Positions 46,679-56,415 are shown, counted from the first letter of the stretch. The stretch is DNA of 64,000 nt from CAYYGL01 sp964471235 (GCA_964471235.1 CAYYGL010000002.1:23500-87499); one strand, 5' to 3'. Translations and numbers: made by a program. Notes: generated by a model from the letters alone, not told the origin.

Positions 46679-47287
46679 TTATACATTTTTTAACGCCAGC
46701 CGTACCATTTCTTCCAGGGAGATATCTGCTCCAGACTGCTTTACCACCCGGTCAATCGCTTTCCGGGCTTCCGGCTGTTTATAACCTAATGCCATCAACG
46801 CAAGAAGGGCTTCATTCACTTTCCCTTGCTGAGATGGCGGTACCGGCACTCCTGCTGCCAGGTCTTTCATCCGGGTTTGCTGGTGGATTTTTTCTTTCAA
46901 TTCCAAAATTAACCGCTGGGCAGTTTTCTTTCCAACACCGGGAATGCGCGTCAGCATCTCCACATCTTCCCGGGCAATAGCGGCTTCCAGCTCTGGCGGG
47001 GTGCTGCCGGATAAGACCGCCAGCGCTAATCGAGGACCCACTCCCGAGATGGAAATTAGCATCTGAAACATCTTCTTTTCCGCAATGTTCGCAAAACCGT
47101 ATAACTGGAGCACATCTTCCCGAACGTGCAAATAAGTATGAAGCTTCACAGGTTCCCGGGAAGAGACATTTTCCAGCGATTGAAAGGTATTTAATGAGAT
47201 GTACACCCCGATGCCCACCCCGTTATTTTCCACTACACAAAAAGTTGGATTTTTTTCAATAATTTTACCGGAAATTAATTCGATCAT
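46679..47287 (-). CDS. ruvA: Holliday junction-binding protein RuvA
   Basis: Junction-binding tetramer that loads RuvB. From the ATG at 47287 the protein has 202 residues and starts MIELISGKIIEK, the usual RuvA opening; the longer frame from 47344 would overlap ruvC. The OB-fold (about 1-63), two helix-hairpin-helix motifs (LISISGVGPRLALAVLSG and LTRIPGVGKKTAQRLILEL) and the C-terminal RuvB-binding domain (EALLALMALGYKQPEARKAI) are all present. The start lies five bases beyond the ruvC stop. Confidence 0.97.
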   Translation of the reverse strand: MIELISGKIIEKNPTFCVVENNGVGIGVYISLNTFQSLENVSSREPVKLHTYLHVREDVLQLYGFANIAEKKMFQMLISISGVGPRLALAVLSGSTPPELEAAIAREDVEMLTRIPGVGKKTAQRLILELKEKIHQQTRMKDLAAGVPVPPSQQGKVNEALLALMALGYKQPEARKAIDRVVKQSGADISLEEMVRLALKNV

Positions 47288-47292
47288 CTCAT

Positions 47293-47793
47293 TTATCTCG
47301 ATGTACTGGTTAGTTGTCGGTATTTCATCCGATGATAGTGGCACAACGCAATCGCCAGGGCATCGGCAGCATCCTGGGGTTTGGGAATTTCCGGAAGGGA
47401 CAATAAATTTTTCACCATTGCCTGAACCTGATGTTTCGATGCTGCCCCGGAACCGGCAATGGACATCTTCACTTCCCGGGCAGCGTATTCATAGATTTCC
47501 AAGCCTTTTTGCCGGGCGGCTAACATGGCAACCCCGCGTGCATGGCCCATCACAATGGCTGTGTTTACATTTTCATGGTAAAAAATGTCCTCAATGGCAC
47601 AATATTGAGGTTCAAATCTTTCAATAACATCCATAATGCCACTATAAATCAAAAAGAGCTTCTCGGCAATTTCCTTCTTGGCAAGACGGTTTCGTATCGC
47701 TCCGAAATCAATACATTGAACTCTGCGGTTGATAACTTCAATTACGCCGTACCCGGTAGCACTTAACCCCGGATCAATTCCTAATATTCTCAA
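47293..47793 (-). CDS. ruvC: Holliday junction resolvase RuvC
   Basis: Endonuclease that cleaves Holliday junctions symmetrically. The 166 residues show the RNase H-like fold with the four acidic catalytic residues: Asp7 (ILGIDPGLSATGYGV), Glu in CAIEDIFYHENV (near 68), and the Asp pair in PQDAADALAIALCH near residues 140-143. It lies 169 bases downstream of yebC and immediately upstream of ruvA. Confidence 0.97.
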   Translation of the reverse strand: MRILGIDPGLSATGYGVIEVINRRVQCIDFGAIRNRLAKKEIAEKLFLIYSGIMDVIERFEPQYCAIEDIFYHENVNTAIVMGHARGVAMLAARQKGLEIYEYAAREVKMSIAGSGAASKHQVQAMVKNLLSLPEIPKPQDAADALAIALCHYHRMKYRQLTSTSR

Positions 47794-47962
47794 TCGATTT
47801 TCCTGGTGTAGGGTCTATGGGTGTCACATGAGCAAAAAGGATGAATAGCGCTTGAGGAATCGGGTCTCTCAATTGTCTATTCTCCATTTTCTCCCATTCT
47901 TCGGTAACGATTTTACTCATATACACCTTTGCTCAAATTTAACTGGTATAGCCTAATTCCGC

Positions 47963-48715
47963 TTACTCATTCTCCAGCGATTCCATCACTTTTTCATCAA
48001 TATCAAAATTGGCGTAAACATTTTGTACATCGTCGTTGTCTTCCAGAGCGTCCATCAACTTTATCATCTGTTCTGCAGTTTTCCCCTCCAAAGGAACAGT
48101 ATTTTGGGGAAGATAAGTAATTTCAGCAGATTCGATGAGTATCCCGGCTTCTTCCAATTTACTGCGAACAAGTTCCAATTCTTCCGGGGCGGTATAAATT
48201 TCATAGTATTCATCTTCGGTCTGAATGTCTTCTGCACCGGCATCTATTGCCTGCAATACCAAATCTTCTTCATTATAGTTTTCCGTACCGACCCGAATCA
48301 ATCCTTTGCGATCGAACATCCAACTGACACAGCCGCTTTCCCCGAGGTTGCCCCCATATTTACTTAACAGGTGGCGAACTTCACTTACGGTGCGATTCCG
48401 ATTATCCGTGGTGCAGACAATATACAGGGCAACGCCCCCGGGCCCATATCCCTCGTAAACCACTTCTTCCAGAGTAACGCCGGGCAGCTCTCCGGTTCCT
48501 TTTTTGATAGCATTCTCAATATTTTTCATGGGCATATTGGCGGCTTTGGCTGCCTGAATAGCACTTCGTAAGCGGGGATTGGCTTCCGGGTCTCCACCGC
48601 CGGTACGAGCGGCAATGGTCAACTCTTTGATCAACTTGGTGAAGATTTTCCCACGCTTGGCATCCTGTCGCTCTTTGCGAAATCGTATATTCGCCCATTT
48701 GGAATGTCCTGCCAT
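47963..48715 (-). CDS. yebC: YebC/PmpR-family regulator (TACO1-like)
   Basis: A 250-residue member of the YebC/TACO1 family, known from bacteria as a transcriptional regulator and as a translation factor that helps difficult peptide bonds. It begins with the invariant [20 protein letters not shown] and contains [20 protein letters not shown] and the [20 protein letters not shown] segment, ending with the [17 protein letters not shown] motif. Linkage with ruvC is widespread. Complete, with a usual length. Confidence 0.97.
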   Translation of the reverse strand: MAGHSKWANIRFRKERQDAKRGKIFTKLIKELTIAARTGGGDPEANPRLRSAIQAAKAANMPMKNIENAIKKGTGELPGVTLEEVVYEGYGPGGVALYIVCTTDNRNRTVSEVRHLLSKYGGNLGESGCVSWMFDRKGLIRVGTENYNEEDLVLQAIDAGAEDIQTEDEYYEIYTAPEELELVRSKLEEAGILIESAEITYLPQNTVPLEGKTAEQMIKLMDALEDNDDVQNVYANFDIDEKVMESLENE

Positions 48716-48783
48716 AAAGCCTCCGCTTATTCCATTCGTTATCGAAATTTATCCATTATGAATAAAATAGCATCAGGGGTTGC

Positions 48784-49338
48784 TCATTGTTGGAGATCAT
48801 TTAGATTCACATCGGTAATTTTGGGAAGGGTCGGATGGGTATTGACCTTCGTTTTTACTATCCATGCCTCACGATACCCTTTGGCTCTGGCGATTTGTTT
48901 GAATCGCACCGCATCATCTCGATTGACGAAATCGCCGACCCGTACTTTGTACATCGGGGAATCAAACTCGATATAAACGGCAACGCTGTCTTCCAAAAAT
49001 TGAAATTCCGCCTGTTTTTTCTCCAGAGTAGCACGCTCGATGTCTTTCGTGGCGTATACCTGCACCCGGAATCCATCTACCTGGCGGTTGATTTCTTTTT
49101 CCGGACCCGGTAACCCAATTCCCGGAAGTGTTTCGCTTGCGCCGCTCTCCGGCAATGGGGATTCCTCAGGAAATACAATGTCTTCATCCTGAAGCAGTAA
49201 CGGATCAAATGTTTCATCTCTTTTGGTGGTTTCGGAACTTTCTTTAACGACCGTCACCGGTTTGCTGGCGCTGCATCCCCATAGACTTACGATCAATAAT
49301 ACCCCTGAAAAAATGATGATGTTTTTAAAAATTCTCAT
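48784..49338 (-). CDS. SPOR-domain lipoprotein
   Basis: A 184-residue protein with a lipoprotein signal (GVLLIVSLWGCSAS, cysteine near residue 22), an acidic linker (DEDIVFPEESPLPES) and a C-terminal SPOR domain (VDGFRVQVYATKDIERATLE to about residue 170). SPOR domains bind denuded septal peptidoglycan, so a cell-division or wall-associated role is likely. It lies 68 bases upstream of yebC on the same strand. Confidence 0.85.
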   Translation of the reverse strand: MRIFKNIIIFSGVLLIVSLWGCSASKPVTVVKESSETTKRDETFDPLLLQDEDIVFPEESPLPESGASETLPGIGLPGPEKEINRQVDGFRVQVYATKDIERATLEKKQAEFQFLEDSVAVYIEFDSPMYKVRVGDFVNRDDAVRFKQIARAKGYREAWIVKTKVNTHPTLPKITDVNLNDLQQ

Positions 49339-49927
49339 GTATGCATCCTTTAATCAATTCAGTTGACTGGGAAAATAAAATAAAAAGGAGGGTGATTCAA
49401 GGAAAAATATTGGTCACTGAAACTAATAAGCCTTTTCGGACCCCGGAAAAATAAAAATTATTATTGCCGGAATCGTAAATATGTTATATTCCTTACAAAA
49501 TTATCGATAATGTAACACTTAAGGTCTGTGAAAAATGTCATCAACTTGACGCCATAATTTACCAAAAAGTGTTACCGATGTGTCCGAACAACCTGTTACC
49601 CGTGTCCCCGGTTTATACAAAGGGGGGGAAAATATGGGGGGAAAATTCCTCTCGCCAACACCATCGTTTTTTTTCAAAGCGCTAAATTGTTACTCGATAA
49701 GAAAGGCTTCCGGTCGTTCGTAAAAAAAAGATTTACTCGATATTGTTTATGATACTTATCACAATATCAATTCATAAATCATTTTTCTTTAGTGACTTAT
49801 TAATAACTGAAAAGGGTGCATGACAAATTGCACATTTCGGTAATCTTTAGAAACCGTTTCAACGGCTTACGTTTGTGCAATTTGTCATACACCCAACTGA
49901 AAATGTAAACCGATAGGAGCTTCTTTG
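49339..49927. repeat. Intergenic region with possible insertion-sequence end and inverted repeat
   Basis: About 590 bases without a gene. TGTTACCGATGTGTCC (49570-49585) is followed by TGTTACCCGTGTCC (49594-49607), a doubled motif often found at IS481/IS21-type element ends. Further on, GGGTGCATGACAAATTGCAC (49814-49833) has a near-perfect reverse complement at 49875-49894 (one mismatch), enclosing 41 bases that include ACCGTTTCAACGG. Both read as mobile-element debris rather than regulation; no transposase remains. Confidence 0.5.
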
Positions 49928-50896
49928 ATGAAACATCGTGGAATTATTACTGGTCTCTTGCTATTATTTTCCATTCTGTTGATGATAATCGTAAACGGTT
50001 GTCTGGGAATTGCGGATAATGTTCCCCCGGTGATTGGGATTGTGAACCCGGCACCGGGTTCGATTGTAACCGGAACGGTGAATGTCATTGCCGTGGCGTC
50101 GGATGATCGGGCAGTCAAGGAGATTAAAATTTTTATAGACGGGGTAGAAGAGTTTTCCACTGAGAGTAACTTTGCCACCTTTAACTGGAATACAGCGCCA
50201 TTCGCCGACAATCAAAATCATTACATTGCTGCGTTTGCCAAAGACAAGGATGATAACTTCGGTGTTGCACCGGTAATTTCGGTACGAGTTCCCCGCACCG
50301 TCGCCGGTGACACCATCCCTCCCACCCTCTCCATCCAGAATCCGGCGCCTAACCAGGTGGTGCGGGGCAAGGTAAACATTGTTATCCAGGCAAATGATAA
50401 CACCGGGGTCGATAGCGTGCAATTTTTCATCGATGGATTTCACAAGTTTACCGACACCAGCGAACCTTATCGCTTTCAATGGGATGTAACCGACTCGATT
50501 AACGGTTCCTTCCATACGATTTTTGCCCGGGCATTTGATTTGGGCGGATTTAACGCCGTCTCCCCGGTAATCGGCGTGACAGTAGCATCAGGTGTGATTG
50601 CCGATGTGACCCCGCCTTCGGTCTTGATTCTATACCCACCCGCCGGCACAACCCTGTCAGCCAGTTCGGTAGGGGCAATTGATATCATCGTCGATGTGAT
50701 CGACAACGTGGCAGCAGACCATGTGGATTTCTTCATCGATGGTGTGTTCCAGGATACGGATAACGCTGCACCATTCCAATATCATTGGGACCTGACGCCC
50801 TATGGCAACGGGCTGACCCATACCATTTACATTAAAGCCTACGATACTTCCAACAATTTAACCACTTCATTCATTCCGATAACGGTTGTGCCCTGA
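49928..50896 (+). CDS. Lipoprotein with three bacterial Ig-like domains
   Basis: A 322-residue lipoprotein (signal LLFSILLMIIVNGCLGI, cysteine near residue 25) made of three Ig-like repeats of about 95 residues. Each has the pattern PP-(V/T)-x-I-x-x-P-x-x-(G/N) at the start and a core such as DNTGVDSVQFFIDGFHKF or DNVAADHVDFFIDGVFQD. Repeats begin near residues 30, 127 and 224. Such domains are adhesive or spacer modules of surface proteins. The ATG at 49928 follows AGGAG by eight bases; the TTG just before it is not used. No T9SS sorting domain, so it is retained by its lipid. Confidence 0.82.
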   Translation: MKHRGIITGLLLLFSILLMIIVNGCLGIADNVPPVIGIVNPAPGSIVTGTVNVIAVASDDRAVKEIKIFIDGVEEFSTESNFATFNWNTAPFADNQNHYIAAFAKDKDDNFGVAPVISVRVPRTVAGDTIPPTLSIQNPAPNQVVRGKVNIVIQANDNTGVDSVQFFIDGFHKFTDTSEPYRFQWDVTDSINGSFHTIFARAFDLGGFNAVSPVIGVTVASGVIADVTPPSVLILYPPAGTTLSASSVGAIDIIVDVIDNVAADHVDFFIDGVFQDTDNAAPFQYHWDLTPYGNGLTHTIYIKAYDTSNNLTTSFIPITVVP

Positions 50897-50925
50897 GGTG
50901 CCATCCCCTTTCATTTCATAACTCC

Positions 50926-50960
50926 AAAAAAGCCTGCATGATTATGAAGCAGGCTTTTTT
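50926..50960. terminator. Bidirectional intrinsic terminator
   Basis: AAAAAAGCCTGC (50926-50937) pairs perfectly with GCAGGCTTTTTT (50949-50960) across an 11-base loop. It lies between the Ig lipoprotein gene and the convergent DUF4870 gene and can serve both. Confidence 0.88.
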
Positions 50961-51061
50961 GCTTTTCACCGGGGACCCATTCTTCCTGGCGAACTGCCTC
51001 ATTACCATCGCGGCGGCTATTGACCACATCTAATGCGGCAGGAACCATCTGAGGAACCGCA

Positions 51062-51457
51062 TTAGTTTACCAGCCGAATGGACAACGGATAATGATAGAC
51101 ATTTCTCTCATTGGCTTTCACCGAAGCAACGATGATCATGATGACATCAAAAATGACCAGGGCTATCAAAAGTGGAATTCCAATGATCACAAAGACCAAT
51201 ATCGTTGCCACAATAGCATAGATGGTGATACTGATCTGGAAATTCAGCGATTCCTTACCGTTGGCATCCACCAATTCCGATTGGTCTTTTTTCAATAACC
51301 AGATGACCAGAGGACCGATGATGTTGCCAAGCGGAATAAAATACCCTGCCAGAGCGGAAAGGTGGCTCAGCATTGCCCACATCCGTTCATCACTTTCACT
51401 CATTTGAAGCGGTGAGGTGGTTGGGGATTCCTGCGGAACTTCACTTTGGTTTGTCAT
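51062..51457 (-). CDS. DUF4870 family membrane protein
   Basis: A 131-residue protein with a polar N-terminus and three hydrophobic helices at about 28-50, 75-95 and 95-115. It matches the DUF4870 (Tic20-like) pattern in RMWAMLSHLSALAGYFIPLG, NIIGPLVIWLLKKDQSELVD and NGKESLNFQISITIYA. Function is unknown. The ATG at 51457 has AAGGAG eight bases upstream and removes a basic extension. It is alone on its strand. Confidence 0.87.
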   Translation of the reverse strand: MTNQSEVPQESPTTSPLQMSESDERMWAMLSHLSALAGYFIPLGNIIGPLVIWLLKKDQSELVDANGKESLNFQISITIYAIVATILVFVIIGIPLLIALVIFDVIMIIVASVKANERNVYHYPLSIRLVN

Positions 51458-51840
51458 TTCTCTTCTCCTTCGGTTAAAAATGATTCCGGGTAACAACTTT
51501 ACGGTTAATTCTATCCGGAAAATTTAATTTGAGATTCGGCTCCTCAAGTGTTTACTTTTTAAAGCCGCTCCCGGCATTTCCCGTTTCGAATCGATAGCTT
51601 ATGCCATGGCTGTGTAAATACCCCGGTCTTTAAAAAATTTGATTCAAAGTGACATTTAACTTGAATATACCCATTTTTTGTGTAATATGCTATCCCCGGG
51701 GAATATCGGAAGCATTGGGAAGTTAAAAGAGCAACGATGGAGCCTGTTCATCAATTCCGTTTCGTTTTATGCTGAATGTATCCAACATAACAGACTTTTA
51801 ATTTCGGGTAGCTGTACTTCGTAAATTGTGGAGATGGAAA
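51458..51840. other. Divergent intergenic region before the arginase-family gene
   Basis: About 380 bases with no gene or clear structured element. TTGAATATACCCATTTTTTG near 51662 is AT-rich and may be promoter material, but no convincing pair of boxes was found. Confidence 0.35.
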
Positions 51841-52767
51841 ATGTCAGATGATTTCAGCACCAGGGAAATCGCATTGATTTCGGCATACATGGATTTAGGC
51901 GCCGGGCGGCGGGGAGTGGACATGGGTCCTTCTGCCATCCGGATTGCCGGTCTGGGGGATCGCCTGAAGCGTCTTCAGATGCCGCTTCATGAGATGGGTG
52001 CGATTTATGCCCATGAACGGGAAATATGCCAGCCGGGCGATACAAGATTGAAATTTTTAGAGGAAGTTCGCAGCGTTTGTCAACAAATTCATCAACAGGT
52101 AAATGCAGCATTGGAGTCGGGATGGTTTCCCCTGATTCTGGGAGGCGATCACAGTATTGCCATCGGATCGGTATCCGGTGTGGCAGCTTATTTTCGTTCC
52201 CGGGGCAAAGATATCGGGTTAATCTGGGTAGATGCACATGCGGACATGAACACCCCGGAGACTTCTCCCAGCGGAAACATCCACGGCATGCCCTTGTCGG
52301 TGCTGCTCGGGCACGGGGATCCCACCCTGATCGGGCTGAACGGCAACAGCCCCTCAGTGGCACCGGAACATGTAACCATCCTGGCAGCCCGGGATGTGGA
52401 TAGCGAAGAGAAATCCATTGTTCGTAAAACCGGCGTCCGGGTGTTTACCATGTCAGAGATTGATGAAACAGGAATCGGGGTCTGCATGGATGAGGCATTG
52501 AAACGCGCCTCCAACGGTACTGGCGGTTTTCATCTTTCGTTTGATATCGATGCTTTAGACCCCCGGGAAGCCCCGGGGGTGGGCACCCCGGTAAACGGTG
52601 GACTAACCTACCGGGAAGCCCACCTGCTCTGTGAAAAAGCAGCCCAGAGTAATGCCCTCCTCAGTATGGATATGGTAGAAGTCAATCCCATCCTGGACAG
52701 GCGCAATCATACGGCAGAATTGGCGCTTCATTTAATTGAGAGCGCCCTTGGAAAAACAATTTTGTGA
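51841..52767 (+). CDS. rocF: Arginase/agmatinase-family ureohydrolase, probably arginase
   Basis: Manganese-dependent hydrolase that splits arginine to ornithine and urea. From the ATG at 51841 the protein has 308 residues. All metal ligands are present: His104 (GGDHSIAIGS), Asp131, His133 and Asp135 (DAHADMNTP), Asp235 and Asp237 (SFDIDALDP). The N-terminal LISAYMDLGAGRRGVDMGP and the C-terminal NPILDRRNHTAELA favour arginase over agmatinase or formiminoglutamase. The start replaces an in-frame codon 15 bases upstream. It is followed 13 bases later by a beta-barrel gene, probably unrelated in function. Confidence 0.9.
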   Translation: MSDDFSTREIALISAYMDLGAGRRGVDMGPSAIRIAGLGDRLKRLQMPLHEMGAIYAHEREICQPGDTRLKFLEEVRSVCQQIHQQVNAALESGWFPLILGGDHSIAIGSVSGVAAYFRSRGKDIGLIWVDAHADMNTPETSPSGNIHGMPLSVLLGHGDPTLIGLNGNSPSVAPEHVTILAARDVDSEEKSIVRKTGVRVFTMSEIDETGIGVCMDEALKRASNGTGGFHLSFDIDALDPREAPGVGTPVNGGLTYREAHLLCEKAAQSNALLSMDMVEVNPILDRRNHTAELALHLIESALGKTIL

Positions 52768-52779
52768 GAGGTGTTCATC

Positions 52780-53532
52780 ATGATGGTAAATCATCTACGT
52801 TGGACAATTGGGATGCTGCTCATATTCCTGGCAATTGGATATAGCCAGAACGGCGCTACGATAAAACCATTTTATGGGTTCTTCTTTCCCCGGATGAACG
52901 ACGTAAACAATAAAATTAAGAATGACATCCGAACATTCGAGGATATTTTTGGTGAACAGATTCCTTCTCCCGGGAACATTAATGGCAATCGGACATTTGG
53001 GGGGCAAATTGAATATCATCTCAACGAAAACTATTTCCTGAATATTAATTTTTCTTACTTCCAGGAAGAAGTCTCTACGCTGTACATTAGCCGGGTTGAA
53101 CCGGATGCATTTTTAAATTATTCCCGGGGAGTGGAATTATATGATGTGATAGCGAACCTGCTCTACTATTTCAACTACAATTCATGGCGTCGGTTTAACA
53201 CCTACGTGGGTATTGGGGTGGGGTTGATTATCGCTAATGCCCATTCGGTCACTCAGACAACTTATATGGCACTTCCTTTGAACAGCCGGGGCGATTTTTC
53301 CGGCAACTCCCTTTCCGGAACGCTCAGCTTTGGAGGGAATTACCGTCTGGCTAAATTTCTCTATATCTGGGGCGAAGGAGGATTGATGTATGGCAGCATG
53401 GGACAATTGGACGGCTCCGTGACCACCCTGGAGAATCCCGAAAGACACAGTGCCGTCACCACATCTTCCTTTGATTTTACCGGGGTATTCGTTCGAGCCG
53501 GACTGGGGATTGCTGTGCCGTTCATCCGATAA
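52780..53532 (+). CDS. Exported outer-membrane beta-barrel protein
   Basis: About 250 residues with a signal peptide (WTIGMLLIFLAIGYSQ) and an OmpW/OMP_b-brl-like eight-stranded barrel: alternating hydrophobic strands such as HLNENYFLNINFSYFQEE, RRFNTYVGIGVGLIIANA, GTLSFGGNYRLAKFLYIWGE and the closing GVFVRAGLGIAVPFIR. The ATG at 52780 is preferred over GTG 52771 because GAGAGG precedes it by eight bases. It is likely co-transcribed with the arginase gene, 13 bases apart. Function unknown. Confidence 0.75.
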   Translation: MMVNHLRWTIGMLLIFLAIGYSQNGATIKPFYGFFFPRMNDVNNKIKNDIRTFEDIFGEQIPSPGNINGNRTFGGQIEYHLNENYFLNINFSYFQEEVSTLYISRVEPDAFLNYSRGVELYDVIANLLYYFNYNSWRRFNTYVGIGVGLIIANAHSVTQTTYMALPLNSRGDFSGNSLSGTLSFGGNYRLAKFLYIWGEGGLMYGSMGQLDGSVTTLENPERHSAVTTSSFDFTGVFVRAGLGIAVPFIR

Positions 53533-53646
53533 GAGAGCTCCGGAAAAATCAATAACTTTTCTCAACTTCCTGGGAAACAAAAAAAAACGGATAAGGCAGG
53601 AGATTCGATCGTATAATAATTTGAAATTTAACAATGAGGTGATGCC

Positions 53647-53982
53647 ATGCAAAAGCATTTCCTGCCTATTTTAACGATCGTCTTGATATTAATCATCAGC
53701 GCTTTTACCTTCGCCCAGTCATCGGATACCACTCATAATGACGCCGGAAAAAAAGCAAAACATCAATTTAAAAATGTTGATGTAGAAGTTATTTATGCCT
53801 GGGGTGAGAAAGAAAAAAGTGAAGGGGTGGACGCGGATGTGAATTACAAACAGAAGAAGCCGGAAAGTATCACTATCTATAGCGGAGGTCACAAGTCATG
53901 TGATATTTTTATACGGGGCGGGGTGGTCATTAAGATTTATGACCATAACACGAGGAAATTACTCAAGACGTTTAAAGGGTAA
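53647..53982 (+). CDS. Small exported protein of unknown function
   Basis: A 111-residue protein with a clear signal peptide (LPILTIVLILIISAFTFAQ). The mature part is basic and lysine-rich (KKAKHQF, EKEKSEG) with beta-type segments, ending CDIFIRGGVVIKIYDHNTRK. One cysteine remains in the mature protein. I recognise no family. It follows the barrel gene by 114 bases with AATGAGGTG upstream. Confidence 0.6.
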   Translation: MQKHFLPILTIVLILIISAFTFAQSSDTTHNDAGKKAKHQFKNVDVEVIYAWGEKEKSEGVDADVNYKQKKPESITIYSGGHKSCDIFIRGGVVIKIYDHNTRKLLKTFKG

Positions 53983-54118
53983 CGCTGGAACAATGCCGGG
54001 TGCTCTTTACGAATAGCTTAAAAGTAAGCGCTTTCTAAGGCGACATCCTCCAGGAATCTGAATAATTCGGGAAGAGAGAGTCTTATCCAATGTTAATTAG
54101 ACATAAGACAATGGAATG

Positions 54119-54203
54119 CGGATGACACGGATGACTTGGATTTTCGCAGATTTTTTTAAAATTAGGACCAATCATCCGTGCAAATCAGCGTTATCTGTGT
54201 GCT
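54119..54203. repeat. REP-like imperfect palindrome
   Basis: ACACGGATGACTTGGATTTT at 54125 and its imperfect reverse complement ending ATCTGTGTGC near 54203 can fold into a long interrupted hairpin. Related ACACGGATG-type sequences recur near 59301. Palindromes of this kind are scattered through many bacterial genomes. Confidence 0.6.
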
Positions 54204-54227
54204 GTTTCAAATTACCTCGAACTCACG

Positions 54228-54758
54228 TTACTTAATCTCCTGAATCTTCTTTTTCCGTTCCAGCGCTTGCTGTTTTACAAATTCTGCCAGGGAATACTCT
54301 TTCCGTTCTTCTTCGGTTTCGATTAACAATGGGGGCACCGGGGTGGGTTTATCATCCTTATCCAATGCCACAAAATTAAAGCGTGCGGTGGTGAAATGTA
54401 CCCGGGTGCCCTCAATGGGATTCTCAGCAAACACATCTACCTTAATCACCATAGAAGTGTTGCCCACATAAACCACCCGGGCAATGGTTTGAATGCGGTC
54501 CCCAACCCGAACCGGGCGTTTAAACACAATTCCTTCGGTAGAGGCAGTTACTACCGAAGTGCACGCATATCGAGCGGCAGCAATTCCGGCAATTTTATCC
54601 ATAATCGCCATTAACTTCCCCCCGAACATGGTGCCATGTGGATTGGCATCATTGGGAAAGACAATTTCCCAACTGCGGATGGTTTCGGCTTTTTTAGGTT
54701 CCATACCATATTCAAATGGTTTAGCGTAAGCTTTAAGGGGGTATGATTGATTTCTCAT
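54228..54758 (-). CDS. Acyl-CoA thioesterase, hotdog fold (YciA/BFIT type)
   Basis: Cytoplasmic thioesterase of about 176 residues. The hotdog core shows NDANPHGTMFGGKLMAIMDK, with the catalytic Asn/Gly segment and helix, then the second half EGIVFKRPVRVGDRIQTIAR. The C-terminus is a charged helix (EEERKEYSLAEFVKQQALER). Substrate range cannot be fixed. ATG 54758 follows GGTGGGG; the ATG nine bases earlier is an alternative. It ends 70 bases before the symporter on the same strand (upstream gene 54830-56188), so they may share a transcript. Confidence 0.9.
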   Translation of the reverse strand: MRNQSYPLKAYAKPFEYGMEPKKAETIRSWEIVFPNDANPHGTMFGGKLMAIMDKIAGIAAARYACTSVVTASTEGIVFKRPVRVGDRIQTIARVVYVGNTSMVIKVDVFAENPIEGTRVHFTTARFNFVALDKDDKPTPVPPLLIETEEERKEYSLAEFVKQQALERKKKIQEIK

Positions 54759-54829
54759 CCCCACCATTTGTTATATATCCCGCCTCCGAACTTTCTCCGA
54801 ATATCTTTATACCCCGGTCGCAACTCTTT

Positions 54830-56188
54830 TTAATCAAACACGCCAAACACATTTAACAACACGATAAAGATAAACACCGGGCAGATATATCGGATAAAAA
54901 ATCCCCAGATTTGGGCGTTGGTATAGGGCAGTCCAAATGGGCGGGATTGAAAGAATGGGCTGCCTTCGGTTAATTCATTTGCTGCGTTGGAAATTCCCCA
55001 TACCCAACCAATAAAAATACTAAGCAGCAGCGCACCCAGTGCCAGAGAGACATCCCCCCATAGAAAACTCATCAAGCTGAGGAAATCCATTCCTCCCACA
55101 TTTCCCAATGTCGGCACCGCCCCTTGGGATAAAGCAGAGGGTAATGCCAGAAGAAATGATATCCCCCCCATCAACCAGACGGTTTTTTTACGATGCTGCC
55201 GTTTTTCATCCACCCAATAAGCAACCGGCACTTCCAGCAAAGAAATGGTTGAAGTGAGGGCGGCAATGGAGAGGAGCAGGAAAAAAGCAGCCCCCACGAT
55301 ATTTCCCAGAGGCATTTCCCGGAACATCTCCGGAAGAACGATGAAGATTAGCTTGGGTCCGGCATCGGGTTGTTTCCCCAGGGCAAACAGCGCTGGAAAA
55401 ATCATAAATCCGGCTAACAAAGCAATTAAAGTATCGAACACCGCTACCCACACGCCGGAAGTGACCATATTATCTTTTTTGGAGAGATAAGAACCATAGG
55501 TGATCATTAACCCCATCCCCAGGCTGAGGGAAAAGAATGCTTGCCCAAGGGCAGCTAACACCGATTTCCCGGTTATTTTGGAAAAATCGGGTTTGAGAAG
55601 AAATTCCAGTCCGGCGGATGACCCGGGTAGGGTGACACTGCGGATAATTAAAACAACCAGAATAAAAAACAACAATGGCATTAAAAACTTGGACCATCGT
55701 TCGATCCCATCTTGAACACCTCCATACACTACCAGAATGGTGAAAATCAAAAAAAGAGCGGTTAAGCCGAGTTCATAAGCCGGGGAAGCAATAAACTGGC
55801 TAAACGGAGTAGAATTTTGAAATAACGTTTTAAAAATGTATCCGAAGGACCATCCGGCAATGACAGCGTAAAAACTTAAGATAAATAAGCCGGTTAATAC
55901 TCCCAATATTCCCACGACTATCCATAAACTTCCGGGACGAATCGCACGAATGGCTCCCACCGGGTTCTTCTGTGTAAATCGACCGATGGCTAATTCCCCG
56001 AACATATAGGGCAAACATATTAACACCACACAAAGCAGATAGACCAATACAAAGGCAGCGCCGCCATTCTCCCCTGCCACATAAGGAAACCGCCAGATAT
56101 TCCCCAAGCCGATGGCAGACCCCGAAGCAGCAAAAATAAAGCCTATCTTGGAACTCCACTGTCCCCGTTGTTCTGAACTCGTTGCCAT
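54830..56188 (-). CDS. Sodium-dependent neurotransmitter:sodium symporter family (SLC6) transporter
   Basis: A 452-residue inner-membrane symporter with eleven to twelve helices. The first helix holds the substrate and sodium site typical of the family: IFAASGSAIGLGNIWRFPYV followed by AGENGGAAFVLVYLLCVVLI. The helix containing AFFSLSLGMGLMITYGSYL matches helix 6 of LeuT-like proteins, including the conserved GMG-type unwound region. The length fits bacterial members such as LeuT and MhsT. Amino acids or similar compounds are the likely substrates. Confidence 0.95.
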   Translation of the reverse strand: MATSSEQRGQWSSKIGFIFAASGSAIGLGNIWRFPYVAGENGGAAFVLVYLLCVVLICLPYMFGELAIGRFTQKNPVGAIRAIRPGSLWIVVGILGVLTGLFILSFYAVIAGWSFGYIFKTLFQNSTPFSQFIASPAYELGLTALFLIFTILVVYGGVQDGIERWSKFLMPLLFFILVVLIIRSVTLPGSSAGLEFLLKPDFSKITGKSVLAALGQAFFSLSLGMGLMITYGSYLSKKDNMVTSGVWVAVFDTLIALLAGFMIFPALFALGKQPDAGPKLIFIVLPEMFREMPLGNIVGAAFFLLLSIAALTSTISLLEVPVAYWVDEKRQHRKKTVWLMGGISFLLALPSALSQGAVPTLGNVGGMDFLSLMSFLWGDVSLALGALLLSIFIGWVWGISNAANELTEGSPFFQSRPFGLPYTNAQIWGFFIRYICPVFIFIVLLNVFGVFD

Positions 56189-56415
56189 TCCGTTGCTCCT
56201 TCCATTCGTTATTCAATCCTGTTTAATCCTCATTTCCCTGGATACGCTAAGCAAAAATAAGGGCTAAAGATATAGAATTCCTTACATTTTTCCAAGAAGC
56301 AACCATGAATATTTTTGGCATGAATCGGAGAACTTGATATTGCATTTGCTCCGGGTGTGATTCTCCATGTAGGGATAGCAACAGATATGGCGTGAACATC
56401 AACGGGCAGGAAGGG

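Noticed and set aside
53983..54227. A structured RNA downstream of the small exported protein gene
   Set aside because: The long hairpin is better explained as a REP-like dispersed palindrome than as a riboswitch or non-coding RNA.
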